In this document: positions 52,381 through 61,240 of the stretch, in pieces | Layout of the letters: the number at the start of each line of letters is the position of its first letter | Position numbering within the stretch: the first letter of the stretch is position 1 | Program-made: the position numbers and the translations under genes | The notes under the pieces: model-generated | The model's input: the letters and a program-made list of their open reading frames with translations, nothing else | What the model was told of the DNA's origin: nothing | Databases searched by the model: none | From: an uncultured Clostridia bacterium | GTDB lineage: Bacteria > Bacillota > Clostridia > Christensenellales > Borkfalkiaceae | Assembly: GCA_944372525.1 (NCBI GenBank) | Contig: CALVZL010000021.1 | Coordinates: 55,924-119,923, forward strand | Length of the DNA stretch: 64,000 nt | Direction: 5' to 3'

Positions 52381-52416
52381 ACCAAAAAACGCGCGTACGT
52401 ACGCGCGTTTTTTGGT
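52381..52416 (+). terminator. Terminator of parA-parB (perfect palindrome)
   Basis: 36-bp perfect palindrome ACCAAAAAACGCGCGTAC/GTACGCGCGTTTTTTGGT, giving a stem ending in TTTTTT on either strand. Confidence 0.85.
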
Positions 52417-52839
52417 ATCCGGAACGGGCAGGATCGTCCGCGGGTTCGCCTTGCCGACGGAAAAGAGAGAGCGGCAACCGGACAGAAAAGAGAAAAGCGA
52501 GGGCGGCAAGCAAAAGACAGCCGAAAGCGGCAGATGTCCCGAGGAAAAAACGAAGCACAGAAAAGCTTGCTTGCGGACAGCAGGAAAGCGTCGCCTGACT
52601 GCCGGGCCGTCACAGGCATTTTTGGGCGCCGCCGGCAGGATCGTGTGACCGTTCGAAGGGAAAAACATCGGCTGAGCCGAGGGAGATTTCTCTGCCGTTC
52701 GCTGCGTTTCGGGGAAGGAAAGCCGTTTGCGGCCGCGGAGGGAACGATTTTAAGTTTACGGGGGTGTTAATTGGTGAAAACAAACAAAAAAAAGTAAAAA
52801 AAAGATGAAAATTTCACAAAAAAAATTTCTCGAATTACA
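52417..52839. other. Gene-free, purine-rich stretch
   Basis: About 420 bp between parB and the sugar-transport promoter. Short frames on both strands have no ribosome sites or recognisable proteins, and codon patterns look non-coding. The plus strand is rich in A and G with scattered GC-rich inverted repeats. I saw no tRNA, tmRNA, 6S, RNase P or SRP RNA signature. Confidence 0.5.
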
Positions 52840-52868
52840 TTGACAAACGCGGCTTTGTGTGTTATAGT
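52840..52868 (+). promoter_or_regulatory. SigA-type promoter of the sugar-transport operon
   Basis: Plus strand perfect TTGACA (52840-52845), 17-bp spacer, TATAGT (52863-52868). It gives a leader of about 270 nt before the binding-protein gene. Confidence 0.8.
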
Positions 52869-52903
52869 TATGTCAGTGTAGAAATGACGACAGGGGGAAA
52901 GTC

Positions 52904-52927
52904 ATGATGCAAAGGGACATTCGTTAA
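52904..52927 (+). CDS. Candidate 7-codon leader peptide
   Basis: ATG ATG CAA AGG GAC ATT CGT TAA (MMQRDIR), preceded by AGGGGG with 6-nt spacing. It lies at the start of the predicted leader of the transporter operon, and its last codons form the 5' arm of a terminator-like helix. Too short for any family; whether it is translated is unknown. Confidence 0.45.
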   Translation: MMQRDIR

Positions 52928-53003
52928 TTTTTTCGCGTTCTCTTTCGGCTCCGCGGTGCGGAAGCCGTAAGGAAAACCGAAGAGTTTGACGAATGTCTTT
53001 TTT
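52916..53003 (+). promoter_or_regulatory. Terminator-like leader structure (possible attenuator)
   Basis: GACATTCGT (52916-52924) pairs with ACGAATGTC (52989-52997), 9 bp, enclosing an inner CGGCT...AGCCG hairpin, and is followed directly by TTTTTT (52998-53003). It lies between the promoter and the transporter start at 53143. Confidence 0.5.
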
Positions 53004-53142
53004 CATCGGCAGACCGAAAAGAGTCATTTGATTGCTTTGTTCCGCCGGAACGGGAGAGGGCGCCGCATGACCCCCAACTTGCGGCGAAGTCTTTCGGTCC
53101 GAACGGGACAAGGCGCACGAGATTATTATAAGAGGTAAAGGA

Positions 53143-55602
53143 ATGAAGAAAAAAGCATTGAGGAACGCTTCGCTTGTCGCTCTTTCGGCGGTCATGGTGT
53201 GCGGTTCGGCGGTCGCTTTCACGGGCTGCTCCGATTCGTCCAACACTCTCCGCGTCAGCATGTTCTGCAGCGAAGCGGACAAAGAACTTAACAAGTCGAC
53301 TTGCGAGGCGTGGGCAGAGCGCTATACGCAGGAAATGATCGCGAGCGGCGCTTGGGAAGCGGATCATCCGACCATCAAGATCGAGTTCACGAGCGATTCC
53401 AAAACGGAGAGCTATTTCGAGACGCTGAACAGAGAGATTGCGGCGAACGCGCAGCCGGACGTCTTCTACGTTTCTCCCAAATATGTCAAGACCTGGCGTC
53501 ACCTCGGCAGAATCCTTGACATCTCCGAATATCTGAAGGACGAGGAAAGCGTCGCTTCCGTGGCGGACATTTGGGACGACTCCATCGCGTTCTATGCATA
53601 TTCGGACGACGAGTCCTTTACGCAGGGCGACCGCGTTTCCTACGATGCGACGAAAGATGCTTACGTGACCAAAAACACCGGTGCGGAGGTCGGCATCTAT
53701 GCGCTTCCCAAGGACTATTCCAACTTCGGTCTCGGTTTCAACGAAGTGTTCTTTACGGATGAGATCCGCGAGGCACTTACGACGATGACGACGCAGGACC
53801 GCATGGGGGCGAAGGGTGCGGCGAACAACAGCGCAGCTCTCACCTACAACCCCGAAGGCGGCGTCGTGACGGGAACGGACGGTTCCGACGCTCCGCTGAT
53901 TCAGATCGGCATTCCCACGACGTACAAGCCCTATAACTTCTATTCTTTTGCAAGCTATTCTCTTGCGGTCGCGGGCGGCGATCCCATGGCGTGCATGGTC
54001 GAAGAGTTTACGGACGGTCAGGGCTATACGGTGACCATTCCCGGCTTCCCCGGCGACACCTTCCAGGAAGCGGCGGAGTATTGGGGGGTCGATGCCGCGG
54101 ATGTCGTGCTTTCCGGCTCCAATGCAAACCCCGAGGCGGAGTATGACGAATCGCAGGGCTATGTGACCTTCACGTATGCGGAATACAGCGCGCTGACCTG
54201 GGCGATCACCTATTATCTGAACACCTATTGCTGGGACGGCAATTCGAGCAACCTCGGCGGCGTGCAGACGGCGACCGCAAGAACGAATGTCTACGGCAAC
54301 GACCAGTATGACGGAACGCTCTACCTGCTTCCTTGGCTTGCAGGCAACGACGCTTCTTACATCAATGAAGATTCCACTTCCATCATCAACAGCGGAGCCG
54401 AAGCGAACAAGATGGCGACGGACGCGGTGGCGGACACCTATACCGCGCAGGAGCTTCAGCTCGACGGCAGCTATAAAGAGGTAGAGATCCAGTACGGCGT
54501 CAACAGCGAGAGCTACATCGAGACGCTCGGCGCGTTCCACGCTTACGGATCCGACTGGAACGGCAACTCCAACAACGCGGGCGATACGACCGGCGAGAAA
54601 GACTCCGGATGGAACCTCTTCTGCGCGGGCTCCTGCGTGTTCTACGGCGTGGGTACCTGGAACAGCGGCGTCCTCAACGACACCGACCGTCAGTACCTCA
54701 AATACAGACTGATGCCCGAGCCCGTCTCCGAGAACTATGCGCTCTATTCGGAGATCAAGGACGCGGACTACGACATCGTCAGCTACGGCACGAAGAAAGA
54801 TTCCTATACCGGCGAAGAGATCTTCCAGAACCAGATTTTGCGTCAGAATCAGTGGGGCGCTCGTATGGACTCCGTCGGTTACGGCGTGAGCGGATCGCTC
54901 GATGCGGACGACTGGAAGCGCGAGGCGGCGGTCGATCTCGTGAAATATCTTACGATCGACGAAGAGGTCCAGATCTCCCTCACCTATGCGGGTGCGCAGC
55001 TTCCCAACTTCAAGTCGCAGTGCGTGGAATACCTGAACAAAGAAGGCGCCTTTGCCGAGATGATCACGCCCGACGACGGCGAAGCATTCGACAACGCATA
55101 TGCGATCGCAAAGGCGATGTACGCAAACGCGAACACCGCAACGGGAACGATCGGAAACTGGATGTCGACGAACTATCCCGATTTCACGACGTACGATGAG
55201 GCGTTTGCCAATGATTCGATGTCTTCCGTCACGTCGCTCGGCTTTGCGATGAAGGTCCTCCGCATGAGTTCCTATACGGTAGAAGACCGCGATCTGAGCC
55301 TGAGAATGCAGTTCGGTCTGAACGCGACGAGAGACTCCACGATGTACACCTATAACAGCAACTGGGTGAACAAGCTTGAGCCGAGAAGCCAGAACAAGGT
55401 CATGGCGTATCTCAACCAGGCGGCGTCTACCAACATGTTCAACATCCTTGCGAACATGCTCTATGCCGAGGACGTGAACGAGAACAACATCCCCGGTACT
55501 TCTTACGGTACGCCGGCTTGGTTCACGCTGAAATATGCGGCGGACGCGCAGGCGGAGCTGGATCTCGCGATCAAAGAAGAACAGGATATGCTCGGCCTTT
55601 AA
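53143..55602 (+). CDS. ABC transporter solute-binding lipoprotein, unusually large
   Basis: 819 residues against about 430-550 for most sugar-binding proteins. Lipoprotein signal with Cys29 (AFTGC). The mature start NTLRVSMFCSEADKEL and IEFTSDSKTESYFETLNREIAANAQPDVFYVSPKYVKTW are typical of cluster 1 binding proteins for oligosaccharides. GWNLFCAGSCVFYGVGTWNSG and the C-terminal half are rich in Tyr, Asn and Asp, consistent with glycan contacts and possible inserted loops. Probably feeds the two permeases downstream; GH43 neighbours suggest arabino-oligosaccharides. AGAGG precedes the ATG. Confidence 0.87.
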   Translation: MKKKALRNASLVALSAVMVCGSAVAFTGCSDSSNTLRVSMFCSEADKELNKSTCEAWAERYTQEMIASGAWEADHPTIKIEFTSDSKTESYFETLNREIAANAQPDVFYVSPKYVKTWRHLGRILDISEYLKDEESVASVADIWDDSIAFYAYSDDESFTQGDRVSYDATKDAYVTKNTGAEVGIYALPKDYSNFGLGFNEVFFTDEIREALTTMTTQDRMGAKGAANNSAALTYNPEGGVVTGTDGSDAPLIQIGIPTTYKPYNFYSFASYSLAVAGGDPMACMVEEFTDGQGYTVTIPGFPGDTFQEAAEYWGVDAADVVLSGSNANPEAEYDESQGYVTFTYAEYSALTWAITYYLNTYCWDGNSSNLGGVQTATARTNVYGNDQYDGTLYLLPWLAGNDASYINEDSTSIINSGAEANKMATDAVADTYTAQELQLDGSYKEVEIQYGVNSESYIETLGAFHAYGSDWNGNSNNAGDTTGEKDSGWNLFCAGSCVFYGVGTWNSGVLNDTDRQYLKYRLMPEPVSENYALYSEIKDADYDIVSYGTKKDSYTGEEIFQNQILRQNQWGARMDSVGYGVSGSLDADDWKREAAVDLVKYLTIDEEVQISLTYAGAQLPNFKSQCVEYLNKEGAFAEMITPDDGEAFDNAYAIAKAMYANANTATGTIGNWMSTNYPDFTTYDEAFANDSMSSVTSLGFAMKVLRMSSYTVEDRDLSLRMQFGLNATRDSTMYTYNSNWVNKLEPRSQNKVMAYLNQAASTNMFNILANMLYAEDVNENNIPGTSYGTPAWFTLKYAADAQAELDLAIKEEQDMLGL

Positions 55603-55630
55603 GCCGCGCGCATTCGGGAATGCGGCGAAG

Positions 55631-55664
55631 GCTCCTCCTCCCCGGGAGGAGGAGCTTTTCGCTT
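55631..55664 (+). terminator. Hairpin between the binding protein and permease genes
   Basis: Stem GCTCCTCCTCCC/GGGAGGAGGAGC (55631-55655) followed by TTTTCGCTT. It may terminate part of the transcripts or protect the mRNA end, giving more binding protein than permease. Confidence 0.68.
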
Positions 55665-55692
55665 CTGAAATATTATGAGAGGAGGAATTTCC

Positions 55693-56784
55693 ATGCAAGA
55701 AAATTTCGCCGCAGCTTCGGAAGCCGTACCCGCGGAGACGGTTGCCGTTGAAGGATCGGTCAAACCGAAAAAAGCGAGGAAGCCGATCAACCAGCAGAAG
55801 CTGCAGGACAATCTTTGGGGCTGGGTGTTCTGTATTCCGCTGATCGTGGGCACGATTTGGTTTGTCTACATCGCCTTTATCATGGCGCTGTTGCTCTCCT
55901 TCACCGCGTATAACTCGATCAAGGGAGACATTTGGGAGACGCTCTTCCATCTCGGGGACAACATCCATCCGGACGGGGCGTTCTACTGGTACAAGTACGC
56001 GTTCACTTATGAGATCGGCGGCGATTTCAAGATGAACGAGATGGGCGCGTACCTCTTTAACACGGTGTTCTACATGATCGGAATTCCGATCGGCATGATT
56101 CTCGCGGTGTTCTTCGCGGTCTGCATGTCGCGCGACATCAAGGGCGGAAACGTGTTCCGCGTGCTCTACTATTTCCCCTGCGTCGCGAGCACGGTCTCCA
56201 TCGTGTACACCTTCAAGCTCATGTTCTCGACGACGGGCGTGATGAACCAGCTGCTCGGGCTGGACGGCTTCCAGTGGCTGGATCTGACGGGCAACACGAC
56301 GCTCACGTGGAACCAGTTGGCGGGAACGTCGACTCCGGGGGCATTCATGAACGATCCGTTCTGGTGTCAGGGCTTCTTCTCCAAACTCGTCATCATCATC
56401 ATGTCGGTCTGGAAAGGCCTGGGCGGCACGATCATCCTGTACATAGCGGGTCTGTCCGGCGTCAACGCCGCGACGAAAGAGGCCGCGGAGATCGACGGGG
56501 CGAACGGATGGCAGATCTTCTGGAAGGTGACGATGCCCGATCTGTATCCCACAATCTTCTATAATATCGTCACTGCCGTCATCGGCGGCATGCAGATCTA
56601 TATGGAACCCGTCTTGCTCGTCGGCGAGCGGTCGTCGACCTCCGGTTACGTCTCGCTCATCTGGGGCTACGGTGTCAATCAGAGCAAAGTTTCGCAGGGC
56701 GCCGCATACGGTATGATCTTGGCGATCATGATCTTTGTGCTGACGATGTTCCAGTTCTGGCTGGATTCGCGGAAATCTGACTGA
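55693..56784 (+). CDS. ABC sugar transporter permease (MalF-type)
   Basis: 363 residues with six or seven membrane segments (first at about 45-68). The EAA loop KEAAEIDGANGWQIFWKVTMPDLYPT contacts the ATPase. The Pro/Lys-rich N-terminus is cytoplasmic. GGAGGAATTTCC precedes ATG 55693, so an in-frame start at 55675 is less likely. It is the first of two permeases; no ATPase gene lies nearby, so a shared MsmX-type ATPase encoded elsewhere probably powers it. Confidence 0.92.
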   Translation: MQENFAAASEAVPAETVAVEGSVKPKKARKPINQQKLQDNLWGWVFCIPLIVGTIWFVYIAFIMALLLSFTAYNSIKGDIWETLFHLGDNIHPDGAFYWYKYAFTYEIGGDFKMNEMGAYLFNTVFYMIGIPIGMILAVFFAVCMSRDIKGGNVFRVLYYFPCVASTVSIVYTFKLMFSTTGVMNQLLGLDGFQWLDLTGNTTLTWNQLAGTSTPGAFMNDPFWCQGFFSKLVIIIMSVWKGLGGTIILYIAGLSGVNAATKEAAEIDGANGWQIFWKVTMPDLYPTIFYNIVTAVIGGMQIYMEPVLLVGERSSTSGYVSLIWGYGVNQSKVSQGAAYGMILAIMIFVLTMFQFWLDSRKSD

Positions 56785-56798
56785 GGAGGGGAGAGAGT

Positions 56799-57830
56799 AT
56801 GAATAACAACGCTGAAAACATCAAAACCGCTCCCGAGGAAGAAAAACAGTATTCCGCATTCCGCTATGCGCTCGGCGCGATCCTTGCGTTCTTCGGATTT
56901 TCGAGCAAGACGCATCGCGCGAGTAAAAAGCGTGCGAAGATGGTGGGCGACATTGCGACGTACATCATCCTTTTGTTCGGATCCTTCCTCATGGTCTATC
57001 CCTTCTGGTGGATGATCGCCGGTTCCTTTGCGAATACGCATACGGGCGGCTCCACGGGCGACATTCTGCGCCGCATGGTCTGGTGGCCTTCGTTCAGCAT
57101 GCTCGACGAGGGATCCAACGGCGGGCTCTTCCGCAACTACGACGTATTGCTGAATACGGCGTTCACCCGCGTGGTCACGGGATATTCCTTCTGGCGCGCG
57201 CTCATCAACAACCTCATCTATTCCATCGTTCCCGTCGTGGTCGGCGTCATCACATCTGCTTCCGCGGCATTTGCGTTCGCAAAGATAGAGTGGGTGGGCA
57301 GAAATGCGGTGTTCTATTTCCTGCTTGCGGCGATCATGGTTCCCGGACCTTCCATCATGACGACTCAATACGTCATGTACAACGATTTGGGCTGGCGCGA
57401 CAACGGTCTCGTCCTGATCATTCCCGGCTTGTTCGGTTCGATCATGACGGCGTTCTTCATCCGTCAGTTCCTGTTCGGGCTTCCCACCTCCATCATTGAG
57501 GCGGCGAAGATCGACGGCGCGGGATATTTCCGCATCTTTGTCGGATTCATTCTGCCGCTCGCGATGCCGGCGATCATGGCACAGGGGCTGCTGTCCTTCA
57601 TGGGATGCTGGAACAACTACATGGGTTCGTTCATCATGATCCCGCGCAGCAGTCTTTGGATCAACTTGCCGCATGCGCTCGCATTGCTCGAAAACGTCGA
57701 TACGTATGCGCAGGATTATGCCGTCATCATTGCAGGCTCCGTGCTCTGCGTGCTGCCCGTCATGATCTTGTTCGCTTGCTTCCAGAAACTCATCATCGGA
57801 TCGTTGATGCTTACCGGTTCCAAGGAGTAA
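56799..57830 (+). CDS. ABC sugar transporter permease (MalG-type)
   Basis: 343 residues, six membrane segments (first at about 50-68). The EAA loop IEAAKIDGAGYFRIFVGFILPLAMPA (about 222-247) is intact. Partner of the 55693 permease; 14 nt separate the two genes. GGAGG lies 8 nt before the ATG. It resembles carbohydrate permeases of the LplC or AraQ type. Confidence 0.92.
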   Translation: MNNNAENIKTAPEEEKQYSAFRYALGAILAFFGFSSKTHRASKKRAKMVGDIATYIILLFGSFLMVYPFWWMIAGSFANTHTGGSTGDILRRMVWWPSFSMLDEGSNGGLFRNYDVLLNTAFTRVVTGYSFWRALINNLIYSIVPVVVGVITSASAAFAFAKIEWVGRNAVFYFLLAAIMVPGPSIMTTQYVMYNDLGWRDNGLVLIIPGLFGSIMTAFFIRQFLFGLPTSIIEAAKIDGAGYFRIFVGFILPLAMPAIMAQGLLSFMGCWNNYMGSFIMIPRSSLWINLPHALALLENVDTYAQDYAVIIAGSVLCVLPVMILFACFQKLIIGSLMLTGSKE

Positions 57831-57846
57831 AAGCGGAAAATACCCG

Positions 57847-57882
57847 CAAGCGGAGCGTTCTGTTCGCTCCGCTTGATTTTTC
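57847..57882 (+). terminator. Terminator of the transporter operon
   Basis: 11-bp stem CAAGCGGAGCG/CGCTCCGCTTG (57847-57857 with 57865-57875), then ATTTTTCC. Confidence 0.85.
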
Positions 57883-57890
57883 CGCATAAA

Positions 57891-57918
57891 TTGTCTGAAA
57901 AAAGCTTTGAGGTATTGT
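57891..57918 (+). promoter_or_regulatory. Possible promoter of the exported GH43 gene
   Basis: Plus strand TTGTCT (57891-57896), 16-bp spacer, TATTGT (57913-57918). The -10 box ends 7 nt before ATG 57926, so this would also be close to leaderless. Weak boxes. Confidence 0.4.
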
Positions 57919-57925
57919 ATTGTAT

Positions 57926-59371
57926 ATGAAAAATAAAATCAAATGGACGGGGCTTTCGAGCCTTGCGCTCGCGGCGCTTTTGGTCGGGTGTCAGGGCGGA
58001 GGCAGCGTAAATTTTTACGGGTCGGAGGAATGGCTTGCAGCGGGGGAAAACGTTCCCGCGACCGCAGCGGTTCTGCCCGAGTCGGCAGACTACGGGACTC
58101 CCGTGGCGGTTCACGATCCTTCCGTTTTTTACGATGAGGACACGGAAAAATATTATGCGTTCGGTTCCCATTATGCGGTGGCTTCCTCGCCCGATCTCAT
58201 TCAGTGGACGCAGGAAGTGAGCGACGGCGGATTCAGCATGCTCTATGAGACGGGAACATTCACACACAACGGCGTGACCTGGCCGACGGCGCTGCAGGAC
58301 ATTGTGGAGGCGGCGGATGCGCAGAGCAGCATCAACACAACCTGGGCGCCCGACGTGATGAAGATCAACGGACAATATTATATGTATGTATCCGTGACGA
58401 ACGCGTTCGGGAGCGGGCAGTCGGCGATCGGACGGGTCTCCGCCCGCGACGTCATGGGACCGTATTCGGACGGAGAGCTGATCGTCAACAGCGTCGGCAG
58501 CAGCAGTTCGCAGCCCAACTGTATCGATCCCGAGTTGTTTTACGACAAAGAGGGGACGCTCTGGATGGTCTACGGATCTTTCTACGGCGGCATTTATATC
58601 AAGCAGCTCGATGAGACGGGGCTTCCCGTTGAAGAAGGGTTCGGCACCCTTCTCTGGAAGGGCGGCGGCGCCGGCGTCGAGGGTCCGTTCATCTTTTACA
58701 GCGCGGAGACGGATTACTACTATCTGATGGTCAGCGAAGGGTCGCTTTCTTCCAATTATAACATGAGGGTCGTGCGCAGCAAGAACCCCGACGGTCCCTA
58801 TACGGATATTACGGGCGCAAACGTGGCGGAGAGCTACGGTCACGGCAACAAACTTGCGGGAAATTATCAATGGGCGGGGGAATCCATTTCCTATGCGGCG
58901 CAGGGCCACAATTCGGTCATCAAGACGGACGGAAAGTATTTTGTCGTCTATCATACGCGCTACACCGTGAACAGCGGACACAATCTGCAGGTCAATCAGC
59001 TTTATTTCAACGAGGCAGGCTGGCCGGTCCTTTCGCCCAATCGCTATGTCGGCGAGGAGAAGGGCACGGTGACGGCGGAAGAGCTGGCGGGAAATTACGA
59101 TGTGATCGTCCACACCGAAGGCGCTTCGCAGGATTTTGCAAAATCGGTGCAGTATACGCTCGCTGCGGACGGAACGGTGACGGACGCCGAAGGTGCTTCG
59201 GCGGGCAGCTGGACGCTCAAACAGAACTATTATTTTGAGATCACGCTCAATTCCGTGACCTATCGCGGCGTTGTCGCACCCGCATGGTGCAAATACAGCG
59301 CCAAAGGGATCTATTGCATGACGGCGACTTCGGATACGGGGCGTGCCGTATGGCTTAACGCGGCGGACTGA
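57926..59371 (+). CDS. Exported GH43 glycosidase lipoprotein, probable endo-arabinanase
   Basis: 481 residues. Lipoprotein signal with Cys22 (LLVGC). The five-blade GH43 propeller holds the catalytic residues: base Asp64 (VAVHDPSVF), pKa-modulating Asp201 (CIDPELF) and acid Glu252 (GVEGPFIF). GHGNKLAG and AQGHNSVI give the His typical of arabinanases. From about 370 a small beta-barrel domain follows, as in the C-terminal domain of long arabinanases. It likely cuts arabinan outside the cell. A TTG start at 57920 with GAGGT 6 nt upstream is also possible. Confidence 0.87.
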   Translation: MKNKIKWTGLSSLALAALLVGCQGGGSVNFYGSEEWLAAGENVPATAAVLPESADYGTPVAVHDPSVFYDEDTEKYYAFGSHYAVASSPDLIQWTQEVSDGGFSMLYETGTFTHNGVTWPTALQDIVEAADAQSSINTTWAPDVMKINGQYYMYVSVTNAFGSGQSAIGRVSARDVMGPYSDGELIVNSVGSSSSQPNCIDPELFYDKEGTLWMVYGSFYGGIYIKQLDETGLPVEEGFGTLLWKGGGAGVEGPFIFYSAETDYYYLMVSEGSLSSNYNMRVVRSKNPDGPYTDITGANVAESYGHGNKLAGNYQWAGESISYAAQGHNSVIKTDGKYFVVYHTRYTVNSGHNLQVNQLYFNEAGWPVLSPNRYVGEEKGTVTAEELAGNYDVIVHTEGASQDFAKSVQYTLAADGTVTDAEGASAGSWTLKQNYYFEITLNSVTYRGVVAPAWCKYSAKGIYCMTATSDTGRAVWLNAAD

Positions 59372-59386
59372 GCTGCCGAATCGAAC

Positions 59387-59424
59387 AAAAAGGTCTCCGT
59401 TTGTGTCGAAAACGGAGACCTTTT
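59387..59424 (+). terminator. Intrinsic terminator after the exported GH43 gene
   Basis: 15-bp stem AAAAGGTCTCCGTTT/AAACGGAGACCTTTT (59388-59424). Confidence 0.87.
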
Positions 59425-59465
59425 CCAATCTCTTTGCAAAATAAGAAAAAAAGACGTGAGAAGTC

Positions 59466-59494
59466 TTGAAAAAGAGAACGAAAAGGATTATAAT
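59466..59494 (+). promoter_or_regulatory. SigA-type promoter of the second GH43 gene
   Basis: Plus strand TTGAAA (59466-59471), 17-bp spacer, perfect TATAAT (59489-59494), 48 bp before the start. Confidence 0.82.
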
Positions 59495-59542
59495 GGAGAG
59501 GAAGAACAAACGCGGGCAGGACCGCGGAAGGGGAGAGAAGAG

Positions 59543-61033
59543 ATGGCTCTGAAATATCCGAAAAATCCGCATTTCAACAAACTGCAGATGCGGACGTCCG
59601 ATTATGAAAATTGGCAGGAGGGCTGTGCGCACGATCCTTCGCTGCTCGAATGGGAGGGAAAATATTACGCCTATTCCACCGATACTTTCGGCGCGCCTTC
59701 GGGTTGCCAGATCCGCAAGAGCGAAGATCTGTTTCACTGGGAGTATCTCGGCTCTGCGCTTCCCATGGAGGGTTCGGCGGCGCGTTACCGCGAAGGAAGC
59801 GGAGAAATGCAATCCGTCTATGACTGGTGCGTAACGGCGCAGGGAGACATCGGCTACGGGATTTGCACGCGGAAAGACGGCAACATGTCTTTTTGGGCGC
59901 CGCACTGCGTGCGCGGCGCGGACGGAAAGTTCTGGCTGTATTTCTGTCTGACCGGTTATTTCGGCGGCTCGAAGTCCTGCATTGCGCTTGCGAAGTCGGA
60001 CACGCCGGAGGGAAATTTCAGACTCGTCTCTCTGATCGTGCAGTCCCCTTCCGGTTGGCGCACGCCGAATGCGATCGATCCGCAGTTTGTCGTTGCGGGG
60101 GAAAGGCGATATCTCGTATACGGCTCCTTCGGGTTGGGGATTTTCCTCCTCGAACTCGATCCCGCCACCGGCTTGCGCAAGGATAAGAGAAAATACGACG
60201 ACTTTGCCAAGCACCGCTGTTCCTTTGAAGAGTATTACGGGATCCGTCTTGCCAGCGGCTCGCTCGAGGGTCCCGTGATCCGTTACCACGAGGGAGTCGA
60301 CGTGCTGGAAAAGGGCAAGTGGGTGAAAAAGAACTACTACTATCTCATGTGTTCCTACGGTTCGCTCTCCTCCGTCTATCAGATGCGCTGCGGCAGGAGC
60401 GAACAGGTGGAAGGCCCCTATCTCGACATCAACGGAAATCCGCTCGTCTGCTCGTCGGACATCGGCACGGGGAACAAGATGCTCGGCTCCTTCCGTTGGG
60501 CGGATTCGGAAGTCGACTTCTTCTGTCCCGGCCATAACGACATGTTTGTCACGGAGAGCGGCGTAAAATTGATTTCTTATCATTGCCGCACCAATTATTT
60601 CATCGACAAAAAACTCAGCCGTTCCAACAACTTCCATTATCTCTATCTCGGACAGTACGACATCAATGCGGAGGGCTGGCCGGTCATGAACGCAAACCGT
60701 TATGCGGGAGAGGAGATTCAGGACGTTACGCCCGAGGAGCTGCTCAACATCACGGCGGGGAAATTCGAGGCGGTCATGTTTACGCAGCGGACGGATACCG
60801 TGGTTTCCCGACGGATCGTTCTGCATGCCGACGGAACGATCGCGGGAGGCTATCAGGGGCGCTGGAAGATGTTCGGCAGCCGCTATATTACGCTCGAGAT
60901 CGGAAAAAACGTCTATTCCGGCGTCGTCATGCCCGCCTGGATGGATGGACAGCATGTGGCGGGGCTTACGGTGACCGCGATGGGCAGCCCGTGCGGAATG
61001 GCGCTGCATCTCAACAGCACATATAAGATCTGA
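59543..61033 (+). CDS. Cytoplasmic GH43 glycosidase, probable arabinan-active
   Basis: 496 residues with no signal peptide. GH43 catalytic residues: Asp31 (CAHDPSLL), Asp179 (NAIDPQF) and Glu242 (SLEGPVI). The GHNDMF motif and a C-terminal beta-barrel (from about 400; HADGTIAGGYQGRWKMFGSRYITLEIGKNVYSGVVMPAW) match the exported neighbour, so the two are paralogues. Likely trims imported arabino-oligosaccharides. ATG 59543 has GGGGAGAG upstream; an earlier in-frame start lies in the promoter region. Confidence 0.85.
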   Translation: MALKYPKNPHFNKLQMRTSDYENWQEGCAHDPSLLEWEGKYYAYSTDTFGAPSGCQIRKSEDLFHWEYLGSALPMEGSAARYREGSGEMQSVYDWCVTAQGDIGYGICTRKDGNMSFWAPHCVRGADGKFWLYFCLTGYFGGSKSCIALAKSDTPEGNFRLVSLIVQSPSGWRTPNAIDPQFVVAGERRYLVYGSFGLGIFLLELDPATGLRKDKRKYDDFAKHRCSFEEYYGIRLASGSLEGPVIRYHEGVDVLEKGKWVKKNYYYLMCSYGSLSSVYQMRCGRSEQVEGPYLDINGNPLVCSSDIGTGNKMLGSFRWADSEVDFFCPGHNDMFVTESGVKLISYHCRTNYFIDKKLSRSNNFHYLYLGQYDINAEGWPVMNANRYAGEEIQDVTPEELLNITAGKFEAVMFTQRTDTVVSRRIVLHADGTIAGGYQGRWKMFGSRYITLEIGKNVYSGVVMPAWMDGQHVAGLTVTAMGSPCGMALHLNSTYKI

Positions 61034-61050
61034 AGCAATTTGCGGGAACG

Positions 61051-61086
61051 CCCGCGCCGCATGCCGTGCGGCGCGGGTATTTTTTG
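61051..61086 (+). terminator. Intrinsic terminator after the second GH43 gene
   Basis: 10-bp stem CCCGCGCCGC/GCGGCGCGGG (61051-61060 with 61068-61077), then TATTTTTTG. Confidence 0.87.
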
Positions 61087-61184
61087 CAAACAGATTGTTT
61101 TGAAAACAATTTTCTAAAAAAAGCTTGTTTTCTTCAAAAAGAAAGAAAATTAGGCAAAAAGATAAAAATATTTTTCAAAAAGTC

Positions 61185-61213
61185 TTGACAAAAAGGGAAT
61201 CCGGGTGTAATGT
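61185..61213 (+). promoter_or_regulatory. Promoter of the 61241 lipoprotein gene
   Basis: Plus strand perfect TTGACA (61185-61190), 17-bp spacer, TAATGT (61208-61213). A TATAAA lies slightly downstream at 22-bp spacing. Confidence 0.62.
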
Positions 61214-61240
61214 ATAAATAAGAGCAAAAAGGGGTGGACC

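Noticed and set aside
52924-55968. Long minus-strand frame (~1010 codons) opposite the binding-protein gene
   Set aside because: Arg/Val/Asp-rich antisense shadow; the plus strand encodes a clear lipoprotein.
57716-61009. Very long minus-strand frame (~1100 codons) opposite the two GH43 genes
   Set aside because: Antisense shadow across two confidently identified enzymes and an intergenic terminator.
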